DNA of 25,922 nucleotides from NZQO01 sp964639255. Lineage in GTDB: Bacteria > Bacteroidota > Bacteroidia > Flavobacteriales > Flavobacteriaceae. Shown here one piece after another: positions 1 through 6,547 of this stretch (within the stretch, counting starts at the first letter, position 1; each line of letters begins with the position of its first letter). The position numbers were made by a program, and so were the translations under genes. Location of the stretch: NCBI GenBank assembly GCA_964639255.1, contig CAZXDP010000038.1, positions 1-25,922 of the forward strand, written 5' to 3'. The notes beneath the pieces were generated by a model. That model ran no database searches. It saw nothing but the letters and a program-made list of their open reading frames with translations, and was not told the DNA's origin.

Positions 1-818
1 TTCGCTTCACTCCAATCGTCGCCGTGCCCACCCTCATAAATGGTAAGGCTGTGTGTAATCATCGTATCGCTCAAGACATCTTTCAAGGTCTGTCCGTTGC
101 TTAAGGGTACTAACGGGTCGCTTGCTCCATAGAATAAAATGCTAGGACTGCTCTGCGATGTTACACGATGCGCCGGACTAACCGCTTCAGCATAATTGGT
201 TCCGGAAGGATATGCATTTTCATCTACGGCTGCTTGAAGGAAAAACTGGAAGTTCGGGTTCTGCGAATAAAATGGATCGGTAAAATCGGTTGGGCCTACA
301 ATATCTGCCACAAATTTTACTTGGTCGTCGGTATCATAAACATAATCGTACATAAGGCTTAGGTGAGCACCAGCGCTCACGCCAATAAGTCCAAATTCGG
401 GGACTATATGAAGCGATTCACGCTCTTGGGTCAACTTTTTAATCGCTTTTTGTAGGTCCAGAAATTGATTTGGGAAGGCGGGTTGGGTGGCAGTGGCCAA
501 TACATAGTTTATATTGACGATAGCGTATTCTGGGTGGGAATCCTGCAACATCGGGATGTACGATTCCATGTCGGCCTTATCACCCTCTATCCAACCGCCA
601 CCGTGTACCAGCACTAATACCTTGGTTTTTTCAGGAGTGCGTCCTGCAGGCAAATACAAGTCGTAAACTTGTTGAGGGTTGCTCCCATAGGAAACATTTC
701 GTTGTACGCTCGCTTCCAAAGGCGACTCAACGGTAGGAGTGGTAGGGGTTTCTTCAGAAGTGCACCCTATTAGTAACAAACATAAAAACGACAAACAAAG
801 GGGATGAATCCATCTCAT
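1..818 (-). CDS. Alpha/beta-hydrolase (esterase/lipase-like) lipoprotein, 3' end cut by window edge
   Basis: Reading the minus strand from the ATG at 818 gives 272 uninterrupted codons up to the window edge, so only the last residues are missing. Residues 1-19 form a lipoprotein signal ending in L-I-G-C (Cys19), followed by a Ser/Thr/Pro-rich linker, so the protein is probably anchored in a membrane facing the periplasm or surface. The alpha/beta-hydrolase elements are in order: oxyanion motif HGGGW (72-76), nucleophile elbow GVSAG with Ser148, candidate catalytic Asp234 in GASDP, and His265 in GGHGDDW. This layout matches carboxylesterases of the alpha/beta-hydrolase-3/BD-FAE type, which cleave acyl or acetyl esters. 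The substrate cannot be read from the sequence. It is transcribed divergently from the DUF2945 gene. A second in-frame ATG lies two codons downstream; the first was preferred because it adds the positive Arg2. Confidence 0.88.
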   Translation of the reverse strand, partial: MRWIHPLCLSFLCLLLIGCTSEETPTTPTVESPLEASVQRNVSYGSNPQQVYDLYLPAGRTPEKTKVLVLVHGGGWIEGDKADMESYIPMLQDSHPEYAIVNINYVLATATQPAFPNQFLDLQKAIKKLTQERESLHIVPEFGLIGVSAGAHLSLMYDYVYDTDDQVKFVADIVGPTDFTDPFYSQNPNFQFFLQAAVDENAYPSGTNYAEAVSPAHRVTSQSSPSILFYGASDPLVPLSNGQTLKDVLSDTMITHSLTIYEGGHGDDWSEA

Positions 819-835
819 CGAACAACTTTTTTAGT

Positions 836-867
836 CAAACGTTCTAATTTCCCTTTTATGTTAACAA
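836..867 (-). promoter_or_regulatory. Candidate promoter of the lipoprotein esterase
   Basis: On the minus strand a TTG (867-865) is followed after 21 bases by AACGTTTG (843-836). This matches the Bacteroidota -7 consensus TAnnTTTG at all but one fixed position. The implied start site lies about 10 bases before the ATG at 818. The assignment rests on consensus matching only. Confidence 0.35.
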
Positions 868-882
868 TACGTTATTTTAACC

Positions 883-889
883 TATTTTG
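883..889 (+). promoter_or_regulatory. Possible -7 element of the DUF2945 gene
   Basis: TATTTTG at 883-889 is one base shorter than the Bacteroidota -7 consensus TAnnTTTG. It would place transcription start near 895, inside the longer reading frame that opens at 887, and would give a leader of about 28 bases before the ATG at 923. This supports the shorter start but is weak evidence, because no clear -33 element is seen. Confidence 0.25.
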
Positions 890-922
890 AATGCATTTTC
901 CCTATTTTTAAAAGAAAAAGCT

Positions 923-1135
923 ATGATACAAGAAGGCACAAAAGTAAGTTGGAAATGGGGTAACGGTACCGCCACTGGTACGGTGAAGTCATCCTTTACC
1001 AAAGAAGTAACCCGAACCATAGATGGTAATGAGGTAACACGAAAAGGGGAAGAAGGCAATAAGGCGCTCTATATTGAACAAGAGGATGGCGACCACGTTC
1101 TAAAACTTGAAAGCGAAGTGGAGCGGGCAGAATAA
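923..1135 (+). CDS. DUF2945 / HVA1-type TUDOR-like small protein
   Basis: This is a 70-residue protein with the pattern G-x-x-V-x-W-x-W-G-x-G-x-x-x-G-x-V near the start, seen as KVSWKWGNGTATGTV. It later has K-A-L-Y-I-E-Q-E-D-G and V-L-K-L-x-S-E-V. That layout is typical of the DUF2945 (hypervirulence-associated protein TUDOR domain) family, small SH3-like barrels of unknown biochemical role in bacteria. There is no signal peptide, so it should be cytosolic. The frame opens upstream at 887, but the ATG at 923 puts the conserved domain at the N-terminus and leaves room for a promoter. The YciO-like gene follows after 42 bases on the same strand and may be co-transcribed. The family call is strong; the function is unknown. 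Confidence 0.85.
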   Translation: MIQEGTKVSWKWGNGTATGTVKSSFTKEVTRTIDGNEVTRKGEEGNKALYIEQEDGDHVLKLESEVERAE

Positions 1136-1177
1136 TATTTTATGCTGCAGTAGGGAACTTCATAAAAACATTTTTCT

Positions 1178-1795
1178 ATGGCTGAATTAATACGATTGTA
1201 CGAGGAAAATCCCAACCCTAAAGATGTAAAACGGGTGGTAGATATCATTAAGGATGGGGGCTTGGTAATCTACCCAAGTGATACGGTATATGCCCTTGGG
1301 TGCGACATTAACAATAACCGAGCCTTAGAGCGTGTAGCGCTTTTAAAGGGGGTTAAACTCGAAAAAGCCAATTTTTCATTTGTTTGCGAAGACCTTAGCA
1401 ACCTAAGCGATTATGTTCGGCAAATAGATTCGGCCACTTTTAAAATTCTAAAGCGCGCCTTGCCAGGGCCCTATACCTTTATACTTCCGGGCAACAATAA
1501 CTTGCCTACGGTGTTTAAGAAAAAGAAGGAAGTGGGCATACGGGTTCCAGATAACAACATAACGCGTGCAATAGTGCAGAAGTTGGGCAATCCCATAATT
1601 TCCACTTCTATAAAGGACGATGACGAAGTAATAGAATATACTACCGATCCCGAACTGATATACGAAAAATGGGAAAAGCTCGTCGACGTTGTTGTAGATG
1701 GTGGTTACGGTGACAATGTGCCCTCAACGGTTATCGATCTTACAGGCCCTGAACCTGTTTTGGTACGCGAAGGCAAAGGCAGCCTTGATATTTAA
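1178..1795 (+). CDS. Sua5/YciO/YrdC/YwlC family protein, YciO-like
   Basis: The 205-residue protein has the YrdC fold signature: GGLVIYPSDTVYALGC (27-42), PGPYTFIL (96-103), GIRVPDN (120-126), and an end resembling the V-V-x-G-G-Y-G and V-I-D-L-T...V-L-V-R-E-G-x-G pattern of the family. Family members of the TsaC/Sua5 branch make threonylcarbamoyl-AMP for the t6A modification of tRNA. Two things point to the YciO branch instead. The expected R-P after the first lysine region is replaced by KLEKANFSF (60-68), and the S-x-N motif that in TsaC follows the conserved S-T is S-I-K here (144-146). The length and the R-E-G-K-G-S ending also fit E. coli YciO better. It is cytosolic and probably soluble. 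A true TsaC is expected elsewhere in the genome. The exact activity is uncertain. Confidence 0.87.
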   Translation: MAELIRLYEENPNPKDVKRVVDIIKDGGLVIYPSDTVYALGCDINNNRALERVALLKGVKLEKANFSFVCEDLSNLSDYVRQIDSATFKILKRALPGPYTFILPGNNNLPTVFKKKKEVGIRVPDNNITRAIVQKLGNPIISTSIKDDDEVIEYTTDPELIYEKWEKLVDVVVDGGYGDNVPSTVIDLTGPEPVLVREGKGSLDI

Positions 1796-1921
1796 TGATG
1801 TTGCTGTGGAAATATTCAAACAATTTTAACGTGTTAGTCGCATCATTGAATTAGAATAAAAAGGAGCTTTGTAAAACCACGGAAAAACTGCTTTGCGACG
1901 TAAGCTCGCAATACGATTCGA

Positions 1922-2404
1922 TTATTGTTGCATTCTATTTTTTTCAAATTCTGAAAGATGCATTCTTGTTTTTTCGTTCAATTTTTTTCTGAAAAAGGCT
2001 GTCCATCCCAATAACACTCCCCGAAGGCCCAAGGCTTTTCTAGACCACCGGTACAAACTGAACTTATCTACGTGGTTTATAATTTTACCTTCCTTAAACT
2101 GAAAATGCGCGTTGATTACATTGTGCACTTTGCGGTTTTTTTTACCAAAGGTGTAGTAGGCTTCCCAGCGCGCGGTGCCTCGATCGTCATCGTATTCGAT
2201 GGATGAGGTTTTAATGCTAAATTCTTTGTCACGTTGGGAATCGCACAGCATTCGCCACATGTTTTTCGCCTGCTCGCCACGAAGTACGCCAAAGGCGGGA
2301 TCTTCAAATGTGATGTCGTTGTGGTACCATTCTACCATACGCTCTGCGTCGAGCGCCGCAAAGGCTTCATAAAATTTTTTGATGATACTACCATTGGTTT
2401 CCAT
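1922..2404 (-). CDS. NTF2/SnoaL-like family protein
   Basis: A 160-residue cytosolic protein. It opens with an N-terminal helix (IIKKFYEAFAALDAERMVEWYH), then D-I-T-F-E-D-P-A-F-G and alternating strands with R-W-E-A-Y-Y-T-F and H-F-Q-F-K-E-G-K-I-I-N-H-V-D-K-F. This is the cone-shaped NTF2-like (SnoaL-like) fold; the strand ending K-I-x-x-H-x-D-x-F is typical. Members bind or act on small ligands, and no specific substrate can be assigned. The last 30 residues are basic and look like a short amphipathic extension. The frame is open further upstream to 2470, but that stretch is occupied by the terminator of the OmpA gene, so the ATG at 2404 is the likely start. It is convergent with the YciO-like gene (gap 1796-1921, in which I see only a weak TTGCGA/TCGCAA inverted repeat). 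Confidence 0.8.
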   Translation of the reverse strand: METNGSIIKKFYEAFAALDAERMVEWYHNDITFEDPAFGVLRGEQAKNMWRMLCDSQRDKEFSIKTSSIEYDDDRGTARWEAYYTFGKKNRKVHNVINAHFQFKEGKIINHVDKFSLYRWSRKALGLRGVLLGWTAFFRKKLNEKTRMHLSEFEKNRMQQ

Positions 2405-2432
2405 AGACTGATTGATCTGTAGGGTAAGGTAT

Positions 2433-2464
2433 AAAAAAAAAGCCCGACATATCGTGTCGGGCTT
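2433..2464 (-). terminator. Rho-independent terminator of the OmpA lipoprotein gene
   Basis: Plus-strand 2441-2449 (AGCCCGACA) pairs perfectly with 2455-2463 (TGTCGGGCT) around a 5-base loop. Read on the minus strand, the 9-bp GC-rich stem is followed by a run of nine T (opposite 2433-2441). It begins 25 bases after the OmpA stop codon at 2489, as expected for an intrinsic terminator. Confidence 0.9.
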
Positions 2465-2488
2465 CTGCAACTTGATTAAAAGTCTAAC

Positions 2489-3352
2489 CTAGTTTATTTT
2501 TGGGTCCTTTAGACCTTCTTCGATCATATTGTAAAACTGATCTAATTTTGGAAGCACAACAATTCGAGTTCTACGATTCTTAGAACGTCCATCGGCATTG
2601 TCGTTGCTAGCTACAGGAACGTACTCGCTACGTCCACCAGCGGTCATCCTTGCAGGAGATACACCGTATTCGTTCTGTAACAATCGCACAACCGAAGTGG
2701 CACGCATAACGCTCAAATCCCAGTTGTCCTTTAGACATCCTGTGCTAATGGGCACCGTATCTGTATGTCCTTCAACCAAAAATTCGAAATCAGGCTTATT
2801 GTTAACCACTTTTGCTACTTTACCAAGCACTTCCCTGGCACGAGAGGTAATCTGGTAGCTACCGCTGTTGAACAATAATTTGTCTGATATGTTTACATAC
2901 ACCACGCCTTTTTCTACGCTAATCTCGATATCCTCATCATCCATAGGCCCAACAGCACCCTTAAGGCTCTGTACTAAAGCAAGGTTTACAGAGTCACGAC
3001 GGGTAACAGCGTCTTGTAACTTGCGTATGGTAAGGTCTTTTTCTTTCAGGCTTTCCAAGGAACGCTCTAGGTTCTCGGCTCCTTTCTTGGTAAGATCGGT
3101 AAAATCGCCTATCTCTTTAATTAAACTGGCACTTGTTTCATTCAAGGACCTTACTTGACTCTTCAAAGATTGATTTTCTGAAGTAAGAGCTGATTTCTCA
3201 TTAAGACAGTCATTCAATTTTACAGTAGCTGTGTTCAGCAGATCCTGGGTCTGTTCCTGTTTTTCCTGCAGCTCGGCATATTTCTTTTTGGAAACGCAAG
3301 AGCTCATAAATAATAGGCCCGAAAGTGCGGCCAGCATTACTATTTTTTTCAT
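2489..3352 (-). CDS. OmpA-family peptidoglycan-binding lipoprotein with coiled coil
   Basis: The 287-residue protein starts with a lipoprotein signal ending M-S-S-C (Cys19). Residues about 22-125 are rich in K, E, Q and L with long heptad-like stretches, predicting a coiled coil. The C-terminal half (about 150-275) is an OmpA-like domain: FNSGSYQIT, then EGHTDTVP, then N-W-D-L-S-x-x-R-A-x-x-V-V, a G-R-S-E-Y-x-P-V motif and N-R-R-T-R-I-V-V. These are the residues that hold meso-diaminopimelate of peptidoglycan in the family (the Asp in GHTDT and the Arg in NRRTRI). It therefore probably tethers a membrane to the cell wall from the periplasm. It is monocistronic, with its own promoter candidate upstream and a strong terminator downstream. 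Confidence 0.93.
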   Translation of the reverse strand: MKKIVMLAALSGLLFMSSCVSKKKYAELQEKQEQTQDLLNTATVKLNDCLNEKSALTSENQSLKSQVRSLNETSASLIKEIGDFTDLTKKGAENLERSLESLKEKDLTIRKLQDAVTRRDSVNLALVQSLKGAVGPMDDEDIEISVEKGVVYVNISDKLLFNSGSYQITSRAREVLGKVAKVVNNKPDFEFLVEGHTDTVPISTGCLKDNWDLSVMRATSVVRLLQNEYGVSPARMTAGGRSEYVPVASNDNADGRSKNRRTRIVVLPKLDQFYNMIEEGLKDPKIN

Positions 3353-3420
3353 ATTGGTTTTGTTTAAAATGGTTTAAAATCTTGTTTTTGAAACTGGTTC
3401 TAAGCAATCAAATTATAAAC

Positions 3421-3452
3421 CAAAATTATTAAAAGGCAGTGCGCGACGGCAA
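3421..3452 (-). promoter_or_regulatory. Promoter candidate of the OmpA lipoprotein gene
   Basis: On the minus strand TTG (3452-3450), a 21-base spacer and TAATTTTG (3428-3421) fit the Bacteroidota promoter pattern TTG-N17-23-TAnnTTTG exactly. The implied start site near 3414 gives a leader of about 60 bases, which is A/T-rich. Confidence 0.5.
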
Positions 3453-3477
3453 CTATTAACATTATTTTATGTAAAAA

Positions 3478-4473
3478 TTAGGAGAGGTCGTTAAAATAGC
3501 GTTTGCGTTGAATAAAGTAGTACCATACAATGCTGGTAACCCTCTTGTATTCAATGGTTTTTGATTGTTTTTTGCGTTTTTTCCAAAAGGCTCGCAGCAT
3601 GGTATAAAAGTGTAGATGGGCCTTTAAAATAGCCCTTGCATGAGACGGCTTACCGGCAGAAATAAATTGAAATGCAGCGAGACCATCTAAAAACAGCCGC
3701 GCTATAATGTTGGGCACCACTTTACGGGTTGGCGCATTTTTAATCATGATCAATAACGAATTCCGAAAATTATAATACGTTTTTTTGGGGTGGGCCTTCT
3801 TTAGCGTGGCGCCACCCACATGGAATACGGTACTCTCTGGTAGGCACCATACTTCGCCACCGGTTGACTGTAATCGCCAGCAGAGATCTATTTCCTCTTG
3901 ATGCGCAAATAGGTCTGCATCGAATCCGCCCACATCCCAAAAGGCGACGCGCCGTACAAATAGGCAGGCGCCACTCGCCCAAAAAATGGGGATGGCCTTA
4001 TCGTATTGCCCACGATCTTCTTCAATCGTTTCAAAAATCCTTCCACGGCAAAACGGGTACCCAAGGCCGTCTAGAAAGCCTCCAGCAGCCCCTGCATACT
4101 CGAAATGGTTTCTGCGATGGTAATCCTTTATTTTGGGCTGTGCCGCCACGATTTCTGGATGGGCTTTAAAAGCAGCGATTATGGGAGCTAACCAATTAGG
4201 GGTCACCTCCACATCGCTATTCAGCAGTACATAAACATCTTCTTTTACCTGGCTCAAGGCATCATTGTAACCTTTTGCGTAGCCGGCATTTTCGGTGTTT
4301 TGTAGAATCGAAATTTGCGGATACCTATTCTGTACGAAAGCCACAGATCCGTCGGTGGAATTGTTGTCGGCCATATAAAGCGCCGCATTCCCAGAATGTT
4401 CCACCACAGAGGGCAAAAACGTTTCTAGCAATTGCACGCCATTCCAGTTCAATATGACAACGGCTACAGTCAT
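3478..4473 (-). CDS. Family 2 glycosyltransferase
   Basis: From the ATG at 4473 this is a 331-residue GT-A glycosyltransferase that transfers a sugar from a nucleotide-sugar to a cell-envelope acceptor on the cytoplasmic face. Visible motifs are VAVVILNWN at the extreme N-terminus, DNNSTDGS (36-43), N-A-G-Y-A-K-G-Y-N (62-70), the metal-binding DxD-like NSDV (85-88), G-A-C-L-F-V-R-R (168-175) and the catalytic-base region HQEEIDLCWR (191-200). The C-terminal third is basic and has a weakly hydrophobic segment that may touch the membrane. An upstream in-frame ATG at 4518 exists, but it would add a non-conserved tail overlapping the previous gene, so 4473 is preferred. The stop of the nuclease-like gene and this ATG are one base apart (TAATATG), so the two are probably translationally coupled. 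No other envelope genes are nearby, so the acceptor is unknown. Confidence 0.92.
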   Translation of the reverse strand: MTVAVVILNWNGVQLLETFLPSVVEHSGNAALYMADNNSTDGSVAFVQNRYPQISILQNTENAGYAKGYNDALSQVKEDVYVLLNSDVEVTPNWLAPIIAAFKAHPEIVAAQPKIKDYHRRNHFEYAGAAGGFLDGLGYPFCRGRIFETIEEDRGQYDKAIPIFWASGACLFVRRVAFWDVGGFDADLFAHQEEIDLCWRLQSTGGEVWCLPESTVFHVGGATLKKAHPKKTYYNFRNSLLIMIKNAPTRKVVPNIIARLFLDGLAAFQFISAGKPSHARAILKAHLHFYTMLRAFWKKRKKQSKTIEYKRVTSIVWYYFIQRKRYFNDLS

Positions 4474-4474
4474 A

Positions 4475-4936
4475 TTATGGTTGGCGGGTTTGGTTCGGGC
4501 CGTTGGGAAGTTGCTCAAGAAAGATATAGCGCTCGTTCTGGTAATCCATTTGGCAAAAATAGTGCGAAATTCCGTTGGTAACCATTAGGTATTGGGCTTG
4601 GGTGTTAAGGTTGTAGCGGGCAATTTGGTCGAAAGTTTGTTGTGAAATAGCTATATGCGGTGCCTTACATTCCACGATAACTGTTACCTTTCCCGCCGTA
4701 TCGAAGACCACGATATCATATCGTTTTACAGTATTGGCCAGCGCAATTTGACGTTCTACGGCGATAAGCGACCTTGAGTAGCCCTTGTTCAAAATGAGGT
4801 ATTGTAAAGTGTGTTGTCGTACCCATTCTTCGGGCGTAAGGACAACAAATTTTTTTCTAACTTCATCAAAGATCAACGTTTTGTTTTCCTTACTTTTGAA
4901 ACGAAACTGGTACGATGGAAATTGGAGTGCCTGCAT
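4475..4936 (-). CDS. Stand-alone HsdR_N-like PD-(D/E)XK protein
   Basis: A 153-residue soluble protein resembling only the N-terminal nuclease domain of type I restriction HsdR subunits. The restriction-endonuclease core can be read as Glu61 (V-E-R-Q), Asp74 in YDIVVFD, then Glu89-Cys-Lys91 in VIVECKAP, and Gln104 in the motif QIARYN. This is the E...D...ExK...Q arrangement of the PD-(D/E)XK superfamily, so the active site looks intact. No helicase, methylase or specificity gene is nearby, so it is not part of a type I restriction system. From memory, this gene next to holA is a conserved arrangement in Flavobacteriia; its role is undescribed to my knowledge. It is divergent from holA (54 bases apart) and coupled to the glycosyltransferase. 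DNA processing or repair is plausible but unproven. Confidence 0.85.
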   Translation of the reverse strand: MQALQFPSYQFRFKSKENKTLIFDEVRKKFVVLTPEEWVRQHTLQYLILNKGYSRSLIAVERQIALANTVKRYDIVVFDTAGKVTVIVECKAPHIAISQQTFDQIARYNLNTQAQYLMVTNGISHYFCQMDYQNERYIFLEQLPNGPNQTRQP

Positions 4937-4964
4937 CTACGTAAAAGTATACATCGTACCCTTA

Positions 4965-4972
4965 CAAACCTA
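4965..4972 (-). promoter_or_regulatory. -7 element upstream of the nuclease-like gene
   Basis: The minus strand reads TAGGTTTG, an exact TAnnTTTG match, about 29 bases before the ATG at 4936. It lies in the 54-base divergent gap with holA. No good -33 TTG is found at the right distance, so this is tentative. No equally good element is seen for holA. Confidence 0.35.
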
Positions 4973-4990
4973 TAAACCCTTCAAGTTTTT

Positions 4991-5998
4991 ATGGCATCTA
5001 CGAGCGCCAGATCTCTTATATCAAATTTGAAACAGGGCCATATCATGCCTCTTTATTTTTTGTGGGGCGAAGAGCCATACTATATCGACCTGATTTCTAA
5101 TTACATTGAAAAAAATCTGCTTTCAGAAGAGGAAAAGGGCTTCAACCAAATGGTGCTCTATGGCCGCGATGTGACCGTAGACGATATCGTTGGTAATGCA
5201 AAGCGCTATCCCATGATGGCCGAACGGCAGGTAATCATCGTCAAGGAAGCTCAAGACTTGTCGCGCACTATAGAAGACCTTGCGCCCTATGCAGAGGAAC
5301 CGCAGCCCTCGACCGTGCTCGTGCTTTGTTACAAGTACAAGAAGCTAGACGGACGCAAGGCACTATCTAAAGCACTGAAGAAGAACGGCGTAATCTTTGA
5401 AAGCAAAAAACTGTACGATAACCAAGTGGCCGGATGGATCCAGACGATGGTACCGGAAAAAGGTCTTGGCATAACCCCAAAGGCGTCTCAAATGCTTGCG
5501 GAATTTTTAGGAGCCGACTTGGGTAAAATTGTCAAAGAAATAGAGAAACTGGAAATCGTACTTCTTCCCGGCCAGCAAATCACCCCAGAACTGGTAGAGG
5601 AGAATATCGGCATTAGCAAGGACTTCAATAATTTTGAACTTCAGAAGGCAATAGGAAGTCGCAATCGTAAAAGGGCTTATGCCATTGCCCAGTACTTTGG
5701 GCAAAATTCAAAGAATCATCCCTTGCCCGTAACTATCGCGGTGCTGTTGTCGTTCTTCACTAAGGTATGGCAATACCACGCTCTTCCCAACACCGTAGAT
5801 GCCGCTAAAAAGCTGGGCATAAATTCTTTCTTTATTCGGGATTACGAGGTGGCTGCCCGTAATTTTCAAATGAAACAGGTAAGCGCTGCCATTGCGGCAA
5901 TTCGCGAAACCGATGTGAAGGGGAAAGGGGTTGGGGCCGCCAATATATCGCAAGCCGATTTGCTAAAGGAGCTTCTCTTTAAAATATTCCACAGTTAA
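4991..5998 (+). CDS. holA: DNA polymerase III subunit delta
   Basis: The 335-residue protein matches HolA in length and layout. The N-terminal domain has P-L-Y-F-L-W-G-E-E-P-Y-Y-I-D (20-33), the degenerate P-loop-like region of the clamp-loader wrench. It is followed by the A-x-R-Y-P-M-M-A-E-R-Q-V-I-I-V-K-E-A motif (70-87). The middle has D-L-G-K-I-V-K-E-I-E-K-L (174-185), the helix conserved in delta, and the C-terminal collar domain contains I-A-V-L-L-S-F-F-T-K-V and L-L-K-E-L-L-F-K-I. Delta opens the beta sliding clamp during loading at the replisome. It is divergent from the HsdR_N-like gene and its stop overlaps the DoxX stop by 4 bases (TTAA). Identification is confident. Confidence 0.95.
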   Translation: MASTSARSLISNLKQGHIMPLYFLWGEEPYYIDLISNYIEKNLLSEEEKGFNQMVLYGRDVTVDDIVGNAKRYPMMAERQVIIVKEAQDLSRTIEDLAPYAEEPQPSTVLVLCYKYKKLDGRKALSKALKKNGVIFESKKLYDNQVAGWIQTMVPEKGLGITPKASQMLAEFLGADLGKIVKEIEKLEIVLLPGQQITPELVEENIGISKDFNNFELQKAIGSRNRKRAYAIAQYFGQNSKNHPLPVTIAVLLSFFTKVWQYHALPNTVDAAKKLGINSFFIRDYEVAARNFQMKQVSAAIAAIRETDVKGKGVGAANISQADLLKELLFKIFHS

Positions 5999-6366
5999 TT
6001 CCTATCTAGCGAAAAGCGTCCGGGCCCTACCAGGGCGATTACCGCAAAGCCCAAAAGGTACAATATGGCAAGTTCCTTTCTTGGCAAGGGATCGTTTGCG
6101 TGCACGATAAATGCCGCTACCGCCATGGTTATGATTACCGGAATGGCTGCCCATCGCGTCTTCCAGCCCAAAATGACAAGCAGTGGGCAAAGGGCCTCAC
6201 CAATTACCGCCAAGATAAGGGATAATGTAGGACCCATGCCAATAGGATCGCCAAATTCGAGATTGCCTTGTAATAACTTTAAAAGTTTCGGGATGCCATG
6301 TGTTAGCATCATACCCGAGAAACCAAGGCGCAGCAACAATAATCCAAAATGGTAGGTTGAATTCAT
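5995..6366 (-). CDS. DoxX family membrane protein
   Basis: The 123-residue integral membrane protein has about four hydrophobic segments (about 7-25, 47-66, 71-88, 97-114). It also has the DoxX hallmarks: an N-terminal L-L-L-L-R-L-G-F-S-G-M-M-L-T-H-G helix, the loop H-G-I-P-K-L and a second-helix E-A-L-C-P-L-L-V-I-L-G-W. Family members sit in the inner membrane; some associate with quinone-linked oxidoreductases, but most have no defined activity. The gene is monocistronic and convergent with holA. Their TAA stops interlock in one TTAA (5995-5998), leaving no space for a terminator between them. Confidence 0.9.
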   Translation of the reverse strand: MNSTYHFGLLLLRLGFSGMMLTHGIPKLLKLLQGNLEFGDPIGMGPTLSLILAVIGEALCPLLVILGWKTRWAAIPVIITMAVAAFIVHANDPLPRKELAILYLLGFAVIALVGPGRFSLDRN

Positions 6367-6512
6367 AAAAAATCTACTAGTTACATCGAATACGCTAAGC
6401 TACGGAAATTTTAGGAAGCGTCGGGGCTATCCTATAAACGTTTGCTTGGGGCCATTCACATTTCTTCACGGTAACGTAAAGTTTTGCTAAACTATGTCGT
6501 TTCGTTTCGTGC

Positions 6513-6520
6513 TACTTTAG
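6513..6520 (+). promoter_or_regulatory. Possible -7 element of the large T9SS cargo gene
   Basis: TACTTTAG differs from TAnnTTTG by one base and would start transcription about 20 bases before the ATG at 6548. The nearest upstream TTTG (6483-6486) is somewhat too far (26 bases). The rest of the 6367-6547 gap shows nothing definite. Confidence 0.3.
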
Positions 6521-6547
6521 CCATTCATTTGAACAAAACTCGTAAGC

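Noticed and set aside
1893..1911. TTGCGA/TCGCAA inverted repeat between convergent genes as a terminator
   Set aside because: Only 6 bp with a 7-base loop and no T-run on either side.
3478..4473. Capsule or O-antigen cluster signalled by the glycosyltransferase
   Set aside because: No other sugar-pathway or export genes surround it.
4475..4936. Type I restriction-modification system
   Set aside because: Only the HsdR_N-like domain is present; no helicase, HsdM or HsdS gene is nearby.
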